A stretch of 64,000 nt of DNA, taken from CAWBAT01 sp046331665. GTDB lineage: Bacteria; Acidobacteriota; Terriglobia; Versatilivoradales; Versatilivoraceae. A model generated the notes under the pieces. The model was not told where the DNA came from and did not search any database. It was given only the letters and a program-made list of their open reading frames with translations. Position numbers and translations under genes: made by a program. Each line of letters starts with the position of its first letter. The first letter of the stretch is position 1. The DNA lies in assembly GCA_046331665.1 (NCBI GenBank), contig JAXLQK010000032.1:1-64000 (forward strand), in the 5' to 3' direction. Below, one piece after another: positions 7,146-15,173 of this stretch.

Positions 7146-9041
7146 ATGCGACTCGGAAAAAGCGGGTGCTTTGCCTTTCTTCTTGTTGTGGGACGATTCT
7201 GTGTTGACCTTCAAGGCGCCGAGTTGGTGGGGATCGTTCGAGAAACCAGCTCAGGCGAGGCGATCGTAGGGGCCTCTGTGCGCGCCATCCCCGTTTCCCG
7301 CCGTTTCCGAGAAGTCCAAAGCAAGACCGGGCCGGATGGTCATTATCAACTCGACCTGCTGAAGGGGAAGTACCGCCTTTTTGTCAGTTTTCCGGGGACA
7401 GACTACCTGGCTCATTTCGTGACGGGAGTTGGACAGATCGAAAGCGATATTCTCGATGTCTCTACCTTCGATTCCTTCCGAGTCATTGACATTACCATGT
7501 CTCCTGGCGGGTCGATCGCGGGAAAGGTCTTGAGGTCCCTTGATCAATTCCCTCTCCCCGGCATTCGGGTTACAGTAGCCTCCCCGCAATTCCGCACTTC
7601 ATCAACCAGTCGCCCCGACGGCTCATATGTCTTTAGGGCTTTGCCACCCGGGACTTACTCCGTCCAAGCTGTTCCACTGAATGAGAACTACGTGCCGGCT
7701 TATTATGAAAATTCCCGGGATCCTGGGAATGCATCCATGATTTCCATCCAACCCAAACAAGCGGTCACGGGGATTGATTTTCGACTGAGAGCCGGGGGGA
7801 TTGTCAGCGGCAGGGTATACGCGAATAAGAACCGCGGACCCATTGCAGGGATGAAGGTCATCGCCGAGAATTTGTCCATCGAAGAACGTCCCGCCTTTGC
7901 CCTCACCGACGCTCAAGGTTTCTATACTTTGCGAGGCTTGACGCCAGGAGACTATATCCTCGAAACCCAGACTCCCAGCGATCTGGGAGGCAATAGAATG
8001 CCAATGCGGAAGTATTTAATGCAATATCAAAGCGGGCAATATGATCGGGAGTTGGCCGATAAATTTCCCATCGAGCCTGGCAGTCACTATACAGGGGTCG
8101 ACTTCGCATTGGTTGAGGGGGGAAATCTTTCAGGGACAGTGCGCTCCCGCTACCACAATGCACCGCTCGGCGGTGTTACGGTGGTGCCATGGGAGGTTTC
8201 CCAAAAGCCTCAAAGCGGCCCCCCGGCAAAGACCGGGCCCACGGGAAATTATCAAGTGACGGACTTGCTTCCGGGGGAATATGTCGTAAGCCTGTCTTTA
8301 CCGATTACGGTACGTCGCCTCGCTACAAACTATTACCGGGATAAGCTGAGCGAAAACCTGGCGGACAGAATCGTTGTTGAGGAAGGAGAGCAGGTCCAGC
8401 GGATTGATTTCAATCTCCCTCTGGGATCGACGCTCCAGGGGAGAATGGTCTTCGACGGCAGTGATTATCCGGTTAAATCTGTACACAAAGCCTTGCGTTT
8501 CGAGCGACTCGGCACGGATTTGGAAGGCTTCGGGCGCAGAGAATTCAACCTGGAAGCAGATGGGAAATTTGTCATTGAAGGAGCTCCATCCGGCCGCTAT
8601 AACGTAACGCCCTTGACGGATGACCCCAATATTGTTCCTGAATCCGATAGCCGGGAAAGAACCTTTGAACTTGTAGAAGGAAGTGTCGTTGAGAACCTGG
8701 ACTTCAATATGAGAATTGCCGGATCCATCCGCGGAGCCGTCGCGTTTCAAGGAGAAATTCCGGAATTCGACCGCTACGTCATCATGATTGTCAATTTGAA
8801 GGACAACTCACGAACCTATTTTGAATTGAGTTCCCAGCAATTCCTGCTCAACGGGTTGGATCAGGGAAAGTATTTGTTGTTGCTGTTGTCCAAATCAGAA
8901 CGGATGGGGGATACCAACGAACTCGCCATGCCGGTTTTGTACGACACGGCTGCTGTAGAAGTCCAGCGAGGGAGAACCTCTGCCGACGTAAGCCTTCACC
9001 TTAACCGCGAAATGTCTTTCCCTGCAAAAATGTACCCTTAA
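7146..9041 (+). CDS. Secreted protein of repeated carboxypeptidase-regulatory-like domains
   Basis: A 631-residue protein starting MRLGKSGCFAFLLVVGRF, a signal peptide. The rest is a string of about six beta-sandwich modules of the carboxypeptidase regulatory-like/SdrD-B type. Each shows the pattern G(x)V(x)n-P(I/L)xGxxV followed by TD/PDGxYxxxxLxPGxY; examples are IAGKVLRSLDQFPLPGIRV, PDGSYVFRALPPGTY and LTDAQGFYTLRGLTPGDY. There is no beta-barrel and no catalytic motif. Such proteins are abundant in Acidobacteriota and are presumed adhesive or structural on the cell surface. A TTG at 7098 in the same frame is an alternative start but lies in the predicted promoter. It is divergent from the ECF sigma gene and might belong to its regulon (inference). 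Confidence 0.8.
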   Translation: MRLGKSGCFAFLLVVGRFCVDLQGAELVGIVRETSSGEAIVGASVRAIPVSRRFREVQSKTGPDGHYQLDLLKGKYRLFVSFPGTDYLAHFVTGVGQIESDILDVSTFDSFRVIDITMSPGGSIAGKVLRSLDQFPLPGIRVTVASPQFRTSSTSRPDGSYVFRALPPGTYSVQAVPLNENYVPAYYENSRDPGNASMISIQPKQAVTGIDFRLRAGGIVSGRVYANKNRGPIAGMKVIAENLSIEERPAFALTDAQGFYTLRGLTPGDYILETQTPSDLGGNRMPMRKYLMQYQSGQYDRELADKFPIEPGSHYTGVDFALVEGGNLSGTVRSRYHNAPLGGVTVVPWEVSQKPQSGPPAKTGPTGNYQVTDLLPGEYVVSLSLPITVRRLATNYYRDKLSENLADRIVVEEGEQVQRIDFNLPLGSTLQGRMVFDGSDYPVKSVHKALRFERLGTDLEGFGRREFNLEADGKFVIEGAPSGRYNVTPLTDDPNIVPESDSRERTFELVEGSVVENLDFNMRIAGSIRGAVAFQGEIPEFDRYVIMIVNLKDNSRTYFELSSQQFLLNGLDQGKYLLLLLSKSERMGDTNELAMPVLYDTAAVEVQRGRTSADVSLHLNREMSFPAKMYP

Positions 9042-9081
9042 GCCCACCGAACGAAATCGACGCAACGTCTCGGCAGATGTT

Positions 9082-9343
9082 TCAGGAGGACGAACCCTTG
9101 GCCATCAACACGGGAACTTTTGACTTCTCCGGACTGATGATCCCGATCTTTTCAACGATCTGGGCATTCTTGATCTGACAGAGCTTACAGATTTCAAAAT
9201 CTGCAAATCCCCAAGCCTCGCTAGGGCACCAGCAAAATCCCTTGCCCTTCTGATAGATCACGCAATTTTCATCTATCACGATTCGGTTATCCTTTTCGAG
9301 TGCTTTACATCGGATGACAGGAAAGATCTCACACCATTCACAT
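9082..9343 (-). CDS. Small Cys-rich protein, start interrupted by a frameshift
   Basis: The readable frame runs from a TGT codon just after an in-frame TAA to TGA at 9082. It encodes about 86 residues with cysteines in CEWCE, IRCKA, ENCVIY, FCWCP and ICKLC, a pattern suggesting zinc or Fe-S binding. AGAAGG followed by ATG at 9341-9343 looks like the real ribosome site and start, but that ATG is in the wrong frame and hits TGA at once. Restoring one TG (ATG TGT GAA TGG) would join them. The only in-frame conventional start, GTG at 9279, would discard three cysteines. Function unknown. The 248 bases to the next gene (9344-9591) hold nothing recognised. Confidence 0.5.
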
Positions 9344-9591
9344 TAATATCCTTCTCAATGCAATCTTGTAACCCAAACGGAAAATATTTCGTCACATTCA
9401 TCCAATCCCGCATTCAACGGGGGAGTCAAGTCATCCCAACCATTTTCGTGCCAATGATCAATTTTGGATGAGCAAGTAATTTTTTCAGTATCCGTCCAGC
9501 CTTCGTGTAAAAGTTTTATGTCCAGAGTCAGAAAATGGGAGAGGGGTTGAATGAGAAAATCAATTAGGAGAGTTGAGCGGGAACGTGAAGG

Positions 9592-10242
9592 TCAATGGGA
9601 GTTATAAATCTCAAGTACCTTGGAAACGTACTGGGAATTGGATGGATCTTCAGCTCCCACATAGGCAAAGAGGGCAGATTCCAAATCTTTAGAATGGCTG
9701 ATGTAGTTGGCTAAGATGGTCGACCCGATTTCGATATTCACTTCCGGGTCAAAGGGGTTCTTCTCGGTAAAATCAATGGTTGTCGCCCAAGTCGGCACAT
9801 GGATCTGCATGAGTCCTACCGCCTTGGAAGCTGATATCGCGGTGGGGTTGCCCCGGGATTCAACGACAATAACAGACGCGACCAAACGTGGGTCCAGTTT
9901 CTTGCTGGTCGCGATGCGGACAATCGAAGAAGTCAACCCCTGTAGATCTTCCTCGGGGATATCCGCGTGCCGCTTGAGCAGGTTTCTAACTTTCCGCTCC
10001 TGTTGATATTGCTCCTCGCTGATAAAATCTGCGAGCCCAACTTTTCGCGCCGACATGATGGAAATCGTTGAAGGATAAACCGAGATTAGAGCCAGGACTG
10101 CCAAAAGAATAAGAACTTTATTGATCGCTGTATGGCGAATCAAATGAAAGACGTAGGATGGATTCACGCCAACGAACATGCTGCGATGGCATTTCCTGCA
10201 AAACACGATTCTGCGATAGATCAGGTTGTGCAGGGCACTCAT
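9592..10242 (-). CDS. Lytic transglycosylase (SLT domain), membrane-anchored
   Basis: A 216-residue protein. The N-terminus has a cysteine pair (CRKC, about residues 15-18) and a membrane helix (about 40-60); the rest is an SLT domain. The catalytic glutamate is in VVESRGNP, followed by SKAVGLMQI and the C-terminal SALFAYVGA, a variant of the usual ALAAYNAG motif. Enzymes of this type cleave peptidoglycan with formation of anhydro-muramic ends, acting in wall turnover or in placing envelope machines. The N-terminal extension before the helix is unusual and could be shorter if a later start is used. It stands alone, downstream of glgC on the same strand. Confidence 0.85.
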   Translation of the reverse strand: MSALHNLIYRRIVFCRKCHRSMFVGVNPSYVFHLIRHTAINKVLILLAVLALISVYPSTISIMSARKVGLADFISEEQYQQERKVRNLLKRHADIPEEDLQGLTSSIVRIATSKKLDPRLVASVIVVESRGNPTAISASKAVGLMQIHVPTWATTIDFTEKNPFDPEVNIEIGSTILANYISHSKDLESALFAYVGAEDPSNSQYVSKVLEIYNSH

Positions 10243-10564
10243 GGGGTGTCAAACACCTCTAATCAGGGATAATTTAAGATTCGGCGCTTGCGAGGATTAC
10301 TTTAAAAGAGAAGCCCAGTGACCAGGCAGTTCGGCCAGCAAGAAAACCCGAACTCACTCAAAATGAAACTCTTCCCGCGAAGAGGACGTGGCGGCAACGA
10401 CGAGCAGGAAAATACGACCCTATTGAACAGAACCAATCTAGCCTCTTTCGGAAGAGAAATCAAGTCTAGAGGTTAAGTGAATTTAAGGCTTTTATTATCA
10501 ATACAATAATGTAAGGGAAACGCCGAGAAGGGCGCATCTTCGGAATTGGAGAGATTCTCCTGAT
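10243..10564. other. Intergenic region between transglycosylase and glgC
   Basis: These 322 bases hold no convincing gene. A 37-codon plus-strand reading frame beginning ATG at about 10370 has no ribosome site and no recognisable feature. No strong terminator hairpin or promoter was identified by eye. Confidence 0.4.
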
Positions 10565-11794
10565 CTAATCCTCTTGAGAATCATTCCGGACCACCACGGC
10601 GACCCCATTGGGAGTCACGGTAAAGCGTTTGCGATCGTCCTCGGTATTAAACCCGATGATCGTACTCTCGGGGAGTACAACGCCTCGATCTATGATGGCA
10701 TTCCGAATTCGAGAATAACGCCCAATGTTCACGTGTGAGAGTAAAATGCTGTGATCCACCTCGCAGTAACTATTCACTCGGACATCCGGCGAAAGAACCG
10801 AGTTGACTACCCTGCCCCCGCTGATAATACAACCATTTGAGACGATGGAATCGACCGCGATCCCCATCCTCCGTCCTTCCTGGGCAAAAACAAACTTGGC
10901 GGGTGGATATTGCCGCTGGTGCGTGCGGATGGGCCACTCTTTGTCATAAAGGTTAAACTGGGGATCCACCGCAATTAAATCCATATTCGCATCATAATAG
11001 GAGTCAATGGTTCCTACATCCATCCAATACTGTGAGGCTTTTTTGTTCTCGTCGATGAAATGATAGGCCATGACCTTCCATTCATGAATCAGTCGCGGCA
11101 ATATGTCCTTTCCAAAGTCGTGACTCGATAACGGATTCTGAGCATCTTCTTCCAGCACAGTCGTGAGAAGCTGCCGGTTAAAGATATAAATCCCCATCGA
11201 TACATTGGCCAGGTTTGGATTCTCATGGCTCGCTTTGGGGTGTGACGGCTTTTCCTCAAATCCGCGAACTCTCATGTCTTGGTCAATCTGCATCACCCCG
11301 AATCGGTAGGCTTGGTCCAGCGGGATTTGAATCATGCTGACCGTTACATCTGCGTGTGAATCGACATGGTGCCGCAGCATTTTGGAGTAATCCATCTTGT
11401 AGATATGGTCTGCGGATAGAATGAGGACGAATTCGGTTCCAGGCAACGAATTGATCGAATACAAGTTCTGGCGGACCGCATCGGCAGTCCCGAGATACCA
11501 GTCCTCTCCAACCCGCTTTTCAGGAGGAATAATTTCGATGAACTCATCCAGTTCGTGGGCAAAAAAGTTGAACCAACCGTGGCGAATGTGGTGGCTCAAG
11601 GAGCGGGCCTTGTATTGGGTAAAAATAAATATCTTGCGCAAACCCGAATTAATACAGTTACTTAAGGTAACATCGATGATTCGATAGATTCCTCCAAAAG
11701 GAACGGCTGGCTTGGCCCTCTCCCGCGTCAACGGGTAGAGTCGCTCTCCAGCCCCACCGGCCAGCAAAATCCCTATCGTGTTCCGCATTTCCAT
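10565..11794 (-). CDS. glgC: Glucose-1-phosphate adenylyltransferase
   Basis: A 409-residue enzyme that makes ADP-glucose from glucose-1-phosphate and ATP, the first committed step of glycogen synthesis in the cytoplasm. The nucleotidyl-transferase signature LLAGGAGERLYPLT lies at residues 9-22 and RAKPAVPFGG follows. Further family blocks are YLGTADAVRQNLY, LSADHIYKMDY, FEEKP and YWMDVGTIDSYYDAN. The C-terminal part (IISGGRVVNSVLSPDVRV) is the left-handed beta-helix of the family. Length is close to the usual 400-430. It is monocistronic and divergent from rpsU. Confidence 0.95.
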   Translation of the reverse strand: MEMRNTIGILLAGGAGERLYPLTRERAKPAVPFGGIYRIIDVTLSNCINSGLRKIFIFTQYKARSLSHHIRHGWFNFFAHELDEFIEIIPPEKRVGEDWYLGTADAVRQNLYSINSLPGTEFVLILSADHIYKMDYSKMLRHHVDSHADVTVSMIQIPLDQAYRFGVMQIDQDMRVRGFEEKPSHPKASHENPNLANVSMGIYIFNRQLLTTVLEEDAQNPLSSHDFGKDILPRLIHEWKVMAYHFIDENKKASQYWMDVGTIDSYYDANMDLIAVDPQFNLYDKEWPIRTHQRQYPPAKFVFAQEGRRMGIAVDSIVSNGCIISGGRVVNSVLSPDVRVNSYCEVDHSILLSHVNIGRYSRIRNAIIDRGVVLPESTIIGFNTEDDRKRFTVTPNGVAVVVRNDSQED

Positions 11795-11920
11795 GGCAAA
11801 CCATCCCAGTACCTAAAGTACCTGGTGAATATTGCACTCATTGTGCCTCAGAACCCGGGTTACCTCAAGACTGAAGAAAATCATCTCCCGCTTGGACCGG
11901 AAAGTGTTGAATTCCGGACA

Positions 11921-11956
11921 TTAACACTTGACAATGTTAATGAAATCCACTAACTT
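11921..11956 (+). promoter_or_regulatory. rpsU promoter with overlapping inverted repeat
   Basis: TTGACA at 11928-11933 and TAACTT at 11951-11956 are separated by 17 bases, a good sigma-70-type promoter 52 bases upstream of rpsU. The -35 box sits inside TTAACA-N8-TGTTAA (11921-11940), an inverted repeat placed where a repressor or activator would bind. Function of the repeat is inference. Confidence 0.6.
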
Positions 11957-12008
11957 CTGCCAGACGTTATCCTCAAGACACTTTAGGTACGGGGGAGGTG
12001 TAAGTTGA

Positions 12009-12206
12009 GTGGCTGAAGTAAGACTTCAGGAGGGCGAAACTCTTGAGAATGCGCTCCGTCGTTTCAAGAGAAAGGTCCAAACCGAAGACATCATCAAAGA
12101 AGTTAAGAAACACTCTTTCTATCTAAAGCCAGGGGAGAAGAAGAGAGTTAAACAAGCCTTGGCACGAAAAAGAAGCCGGAAAAAAATTAGAAAAGATTAC
12201 GACTAG
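12009..12206 (+). CDS. rpsU: 30S ribosomal protein S21
   Basis: A 65-residue basic protein with the S21 pattern: ALRRFKRKVQ near residue 15, then the Lys/Arg-rich tail ending KRSRKKIRKDYD. S21 binds the small subunit near the anti-Shine-Dalgarno end of 16S rRNA and aids initiation. The start is GTG at 12009, preceded by GGGGGAGG. It is followed by a zinc-ribbon gene 96 bases downstream on the same strand, then by a strong terminator, so the two may share a transcript. Here rpsU is not next to dnaG/rpoD. Confidence 0.93.
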   Translation: MAEVRLQEGETLENALRRFKRKVQTEDIIKEVKKHSFYLKPGEKKRVKQALARKRSRKKIRKDYD

Positions 12207-12302
12207 ATAACGGAAAGTGCAGGAGTAGACAGCCGGCATTCTGGAAAAATCATCTGGACAAACAGACTGTACAAGCTGTGGCTCTAGGGATGGGAGCACC
12301 GT

Positions 12303-12599
12303 ATGGAATACCAGGACAGAAGTCTCACTTGCGTCGATTGCGGGCAAGAGTTTATTTTCTCTGCAGGAGAGCAACAGTTTTACGCGGCCAAGAATTTCAA
12401 GAATGAGCCGAAGCGATGCAAAGACTGTAAGTCGAAAAGGAATCAGGCTCTGAATTCTTCCAAGGCAAAGATTGAAACAGTCGCAGTCTGCGCCAGCTGT
12501 GGAAAAGAGACCACGGTCCCCTTTAAACCTACCCAAGGCAGACCTGTTTTTTGCAGGGAATGTTTCCAGCAACAGCGCCAGGTGTCTGCCACCGCCTGA
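12303..12599 (+). CDS. Zinc-ribbon protein with two CxxC domains
   Basis: A 98-residue protein with two similar zinc ribbons. The first has CVDC (about residue 10) and CKDC (about 39); the second has CASC (about 63) and CREC (about 84). The first half, DRSLTCVDCGQEFIFSAGEQ and FYAAKNFKNEPKRCK, matches the probable zinc-ribbon family found near small nucleic-acid-binding proteins in many bacteria; its function is not known. The Lys-rich linker (KSKRNQALNSSKAK) would suit RNA or DNA contact. It is bounded downstream by a terminator. Confidence 0.8.
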   Translation: MEYQDRSLTCVDCGQEFIFSAGEQQFYAAKNFKNEPKRCKDCKSKRNQALNSSKAKIETVAVCASCGKETTVPFKPTQGRPVFCRECFQQQRQVSATA

Positions 12600-12621
12600 T
12601 CCAAACCTCAGCCTTTTGAAG

Positions 12622-12646
12622 CCCCGCAAGTCCTGCGGGGTTTTTT
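12622..12646 (+). terminator. Rho-independent terminator after the zinc-ribbon gene
   Basis: CCCCGCA (12622-12628), loop AGTCC, TGCGGGG (12634-12640), then TTTTTT. It is a perfect 7-bp GC-rich stem with a U tract on the plus strand, 23 bases past the stop codon, and it sits between convergent genes. Confidence 0.9.
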
Positions 12647-12660
12647 ATTCATCGTACCTG

Positions 12661-13656
12661 CTATAGTGTGGCCTGAATGGCCGTAATGACGGCGGTGTTG
12701 ACAATGTCATCCGCCTGACATCCCCGCGACAAATCGTTGGCCGGCCGCCGCAGTCCTTGCAACACGGGTCCAATGGCCTTCGCTCCAGCCAATCGCTCCA
12801 CCAGCTTATAAGCTATATTCCCCGCCTGCAAATCAGGAAAGATCAAAATATTCGCTTGTCCGGCCACAGGGCTCCCCGGAGCTTTGGATCGGGCCACGGA
12901 CTCCAGAAGCGCGGCATCCGCTTGCAATTCTCCGTCTATGGACAATTGTGGACTCCGTTCGCGAGCCGTCTTTAAGGCTTCAATCACTTTGTCCACTAGT
13001 GGATGTTGAGCACTTCCTTTCGTGGAGAAAGAAAGCAAAGCGACTCGTGGAACCAAACCGACGAGAAGCTCAGCGTACAGCGACGTGGAAATGGCGATAT
13101 CGGCCAATTGTGAAGGGTCCGGATTGGGAACCACAGCACAATCCGCAAAGAAAAGAATCCCTTCATGCCCGAATCGCTGGTCATCCAACACCATGATAAA
13201 GAAGCTGGAGACAACCTGGCATCGCTCTCGCAATCCAATGCAACGCAGGGCCGCGCGCACCGTTTCAGCCGTTGTGTTGGTGGCTCCCGCCACCGACCCG
13301 TCTGCGTCTCCCGCATTTACCATCATGGCCCCATAATAAAGCGGACTCTTCATCTGCCGGATGGCTTCTTCTTTCGTGAGTCCCTTGGCCCGCATCCGTT
13401 CATAGTAAAGATTGCCGTACTGCTCCCCACGCTCCGATTGGGCGGGGTCAATCAACGTGACGCCGTCCAGACCCAACTTGAGTTCCCCGGCTCGCTTGCG
13501 CAGGGCCTCCTGAGGGCCAAGCAGAATCACCTCTGCCAATTCCTCGCTCCGCAACCGATCGGCCGCCATGAGGGTGCGGTCGTCCGTTCCTTCCGGCAAG
13601 ACAATCCGCTTTTTGGCTTGCCTGGCTTTCTGTTTAAAACTTTCCAGAATGTTCAC
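12661..13656 (-). CDS. pta: Phosphate acetyltransferase
   Basis: A 331-residue enzyme interconverting acetyl-CoA and acetyl phosphate. It is the short single-domain form (PTA_PTB domain only; the long form has about 700 residues). Diagnostic blocks are RIVLPEGTDDRTLMAA near the N-terminus, DADGSVAGATNTTAETVRAA (about 117-136), FADCAVVPNP and the C-terminal NILIFPDLQAGNIAYK with GPVLQGLRRPANDLSRG. The start is GTG at 13656 with GGAG upstream. No acetate kinase gene is adjacent. It is convergent with the zinc-ribbon gene and downstream of the response-regulator operon on the same strand. Confidence 0.93.
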   Translation of the reverse strand: MNILESFKQKARQAKKRIVLPEGTDDRTLMAADRLRSEELAEVILLGPQEALRKRAGELKLGLDGVTLIDPAQSERGEQYGNLYYERMRAKGLTKEEAIRQMKSPLYYGAMMVNAGDADGSVAGATNTTAETVRAALRCIGLRERCQVVSSFFIMVLDDQRFGHEGILFFADCAVVPNPDPSQLADIAISTSLYAELLVGLVPRVALLSFSTKGSAQHPLVDKVIEALKTARERSPQLSIDGELQADAALLESVARSKAPGSPVAGQANILIFPDLQAGNIAYKLVERLAGAKAIGPVLQGLRRPANDLSRGCQADDIVNTAVITAIQATL

Positions 13657-13775
13657 AATGCCGCTCCATTCATCGCTGATTTCAAAGGACAGGAAGAAGC
13701 AGGTGAGAAGGCCTTGGGTGCCATGCCTATGACTGGGTTACCCTTGAATTCGATTCATTGGGGGAAGAAAAGCAA

Positions 13776-15173
13776 TTAGCGGGTCATTTTTCGCTTGATG
13801 TCCACCCCGAGACGCTTCACTTTTGAATTCAGCGTGGAGAGCGGGACTCCAAACCGTTCAGCAGCTTCCGTCTGGCTCCAATTCACGCTTTCCAGCATCT
13901 GTAGGATGACCTTTCTTTCAAACGTATCCACGATATCAAACAGAGACTGGCCGTTGTTCAAAGGGATCTCGTCCACGCGCACATGCGTTGCAGGCGCGAT
14001 AATATGCTCCGGGACCAATTCGGGATTGATTTCCTCCCCGGGCGCCAAAACGACTGCTCGTTCGATGACATTTTCCAATTCCCGAACATTCCCGGGCCAA
14101 TCGTAGTCCACCAGGACCTTCAGGACAAACGGGTTGACCTTGCAAGGTAGCCTCCCATTTTCGTTCGTGAATTTTCGAATGAAGTGTTCCACAAGCAGAG
14201 GGATGTCTTCTCGCCGTTCCCGCAACGCTGGCAGTTCGACTGAAATGACATTCAAGCGGTAGTAGAGATCGTCGCGGAAACGTCCTTGTTCGACAAGCTG
14301 CTTCAAGTCAACGTTGGTCGCCGCAATGATTCGCGCATCCACCTTGATGGTTTCGACTCCGCCCAAGCGCATGAACTCCTTTTCCTGCAAGACACGCAGC
14401 AGTTTGGCTTGGGTTTCGAGGCTGATTGTTCCAATTTCGTCGAAAAAGATGGAGCCTCTGTCAGCAACCTCAAACAGTCCTTTCTTCGACGACACGGCAC
14501 TGGTAAAGGCTCCTCGGACATGCCCAAAGAGCGTACTCTCCAGGAGATCCGTCGGAAGACTCCCGCTGTTCACCGTGACAAATGTATTTTCAGCGCGGGG
14601 ACTGTTGGCATGAATGGCCTTGGCGATCAGCTCTTTGCCGGTCCCGCTTTCTCCTTGAATGAGGACGGTGCTGCGGCTCTGGGCCACTTGAGACACCAGA
14701 TCGAAGATCTTGAGCATCTTATCGCTTTTTCCGATGATATTCGAGAATCCATAACGTTGCTTCAATGCCCTCTTCAGCTCCCGGTTTTCCAGCTGGAGCC
14801 GGCGTTGTTGAATCCCATTCTTGATGTCCAGCAGTAGCTTCTCGTTATCCCACGGTTTTGTAACGTAGTCTGATGCTCCAGCCTTGATGGCACTGACCGC
14901 GTTTTCAATCGTACCAAAAGCAGTAATCATGATGATGGCAGTTTCCGGGGAGATTTGGTGAATCTCCTTCAAGACATCCAGACCGTTTTTGTCTGGCATC
15001 ATGACGTCGAGAAGGACCAGGTCGAACAGCTCAGACTCGATGCGGCGCAAACCTTCAGTCCCGCTGTCGGCCAGCGTCACTTTGTAATTGGCGTCGGAGA
15101 GCAGCAATTCGAGGTTTTCCCGAATAGCCGCTTCATCATCAACAACCAGAATGGACCCGCCTTGATTAGACAT
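13776..15173 (-). CDS. NtrC-family sigma-54-dependent response regulator
   Basis: A 465-residue protein: receiver domain (residues 1-120; phospho-acceptor Asp in LVLLDVMMPDKNG), AAA+ domain (about 140-375; Walker A GESGTGKE, Walker B GSIFFDEIG), then a C-terminal helix-turn-helix (NWSQTEAAERFGVPLSTLNS). The sigma-54 contact loop reads GAFTSA instead of GAFTGA, a variation at a functionally sensitive residue. The HTH of about 35 residues is Fis-like. It overlaps the preceding kinase gene by 8 bases, so the kinase is its partner. A sigma-54-dependent target should carry a -24/-12 promoter; none was convincingly found by eye in the neighbouring gaps. Confidence 0.93.
   Translation of the reverse strand: MSNQGGSILVVDDEAAIRENLELLLSDANYKVTLADSGTEGLRRIESELFDLVLLDVMMPDKNGLDVLKEIHQISPETAIIMITAFGTIENAVSAIKAGASDYVTKPWDNEKLLLDIKNGIQQRRLQLENRELKRALKQRYGFSNIIGKSDKMLKIFDLVSQVAQSRSTVLIQGESGTGKELIAKAIHANSPRAENTFVTVNSGSLPTDLLESTLFGHVRGAFTSAVSSKKGLFEVADRGSIFFDEIGTISLETQAKLLRVLQEKEFMRLGGVETIKVDARIIAATNVDLKQLVEQGRFRDDLYYRLNVISVELPALRERREDIPLLVEHFIRKFTNENGRLPCKVNPFVLKVLVDYDWPGNVRELENVIERAVVLAPGEEINPELVPEHIIAPATHVRVDEIPLNNGQSLFDIVDTFERKVILQMLESVNWSQTEAAERFGVPLSTLNSKVKRLGVDIKRKMTR

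Noticed and set aside
10363..10480. 37-codon plus-strand frame in the glgC-transglycosylase gap
   Set aside because: No ribosome site, no promoter and no known pattern.
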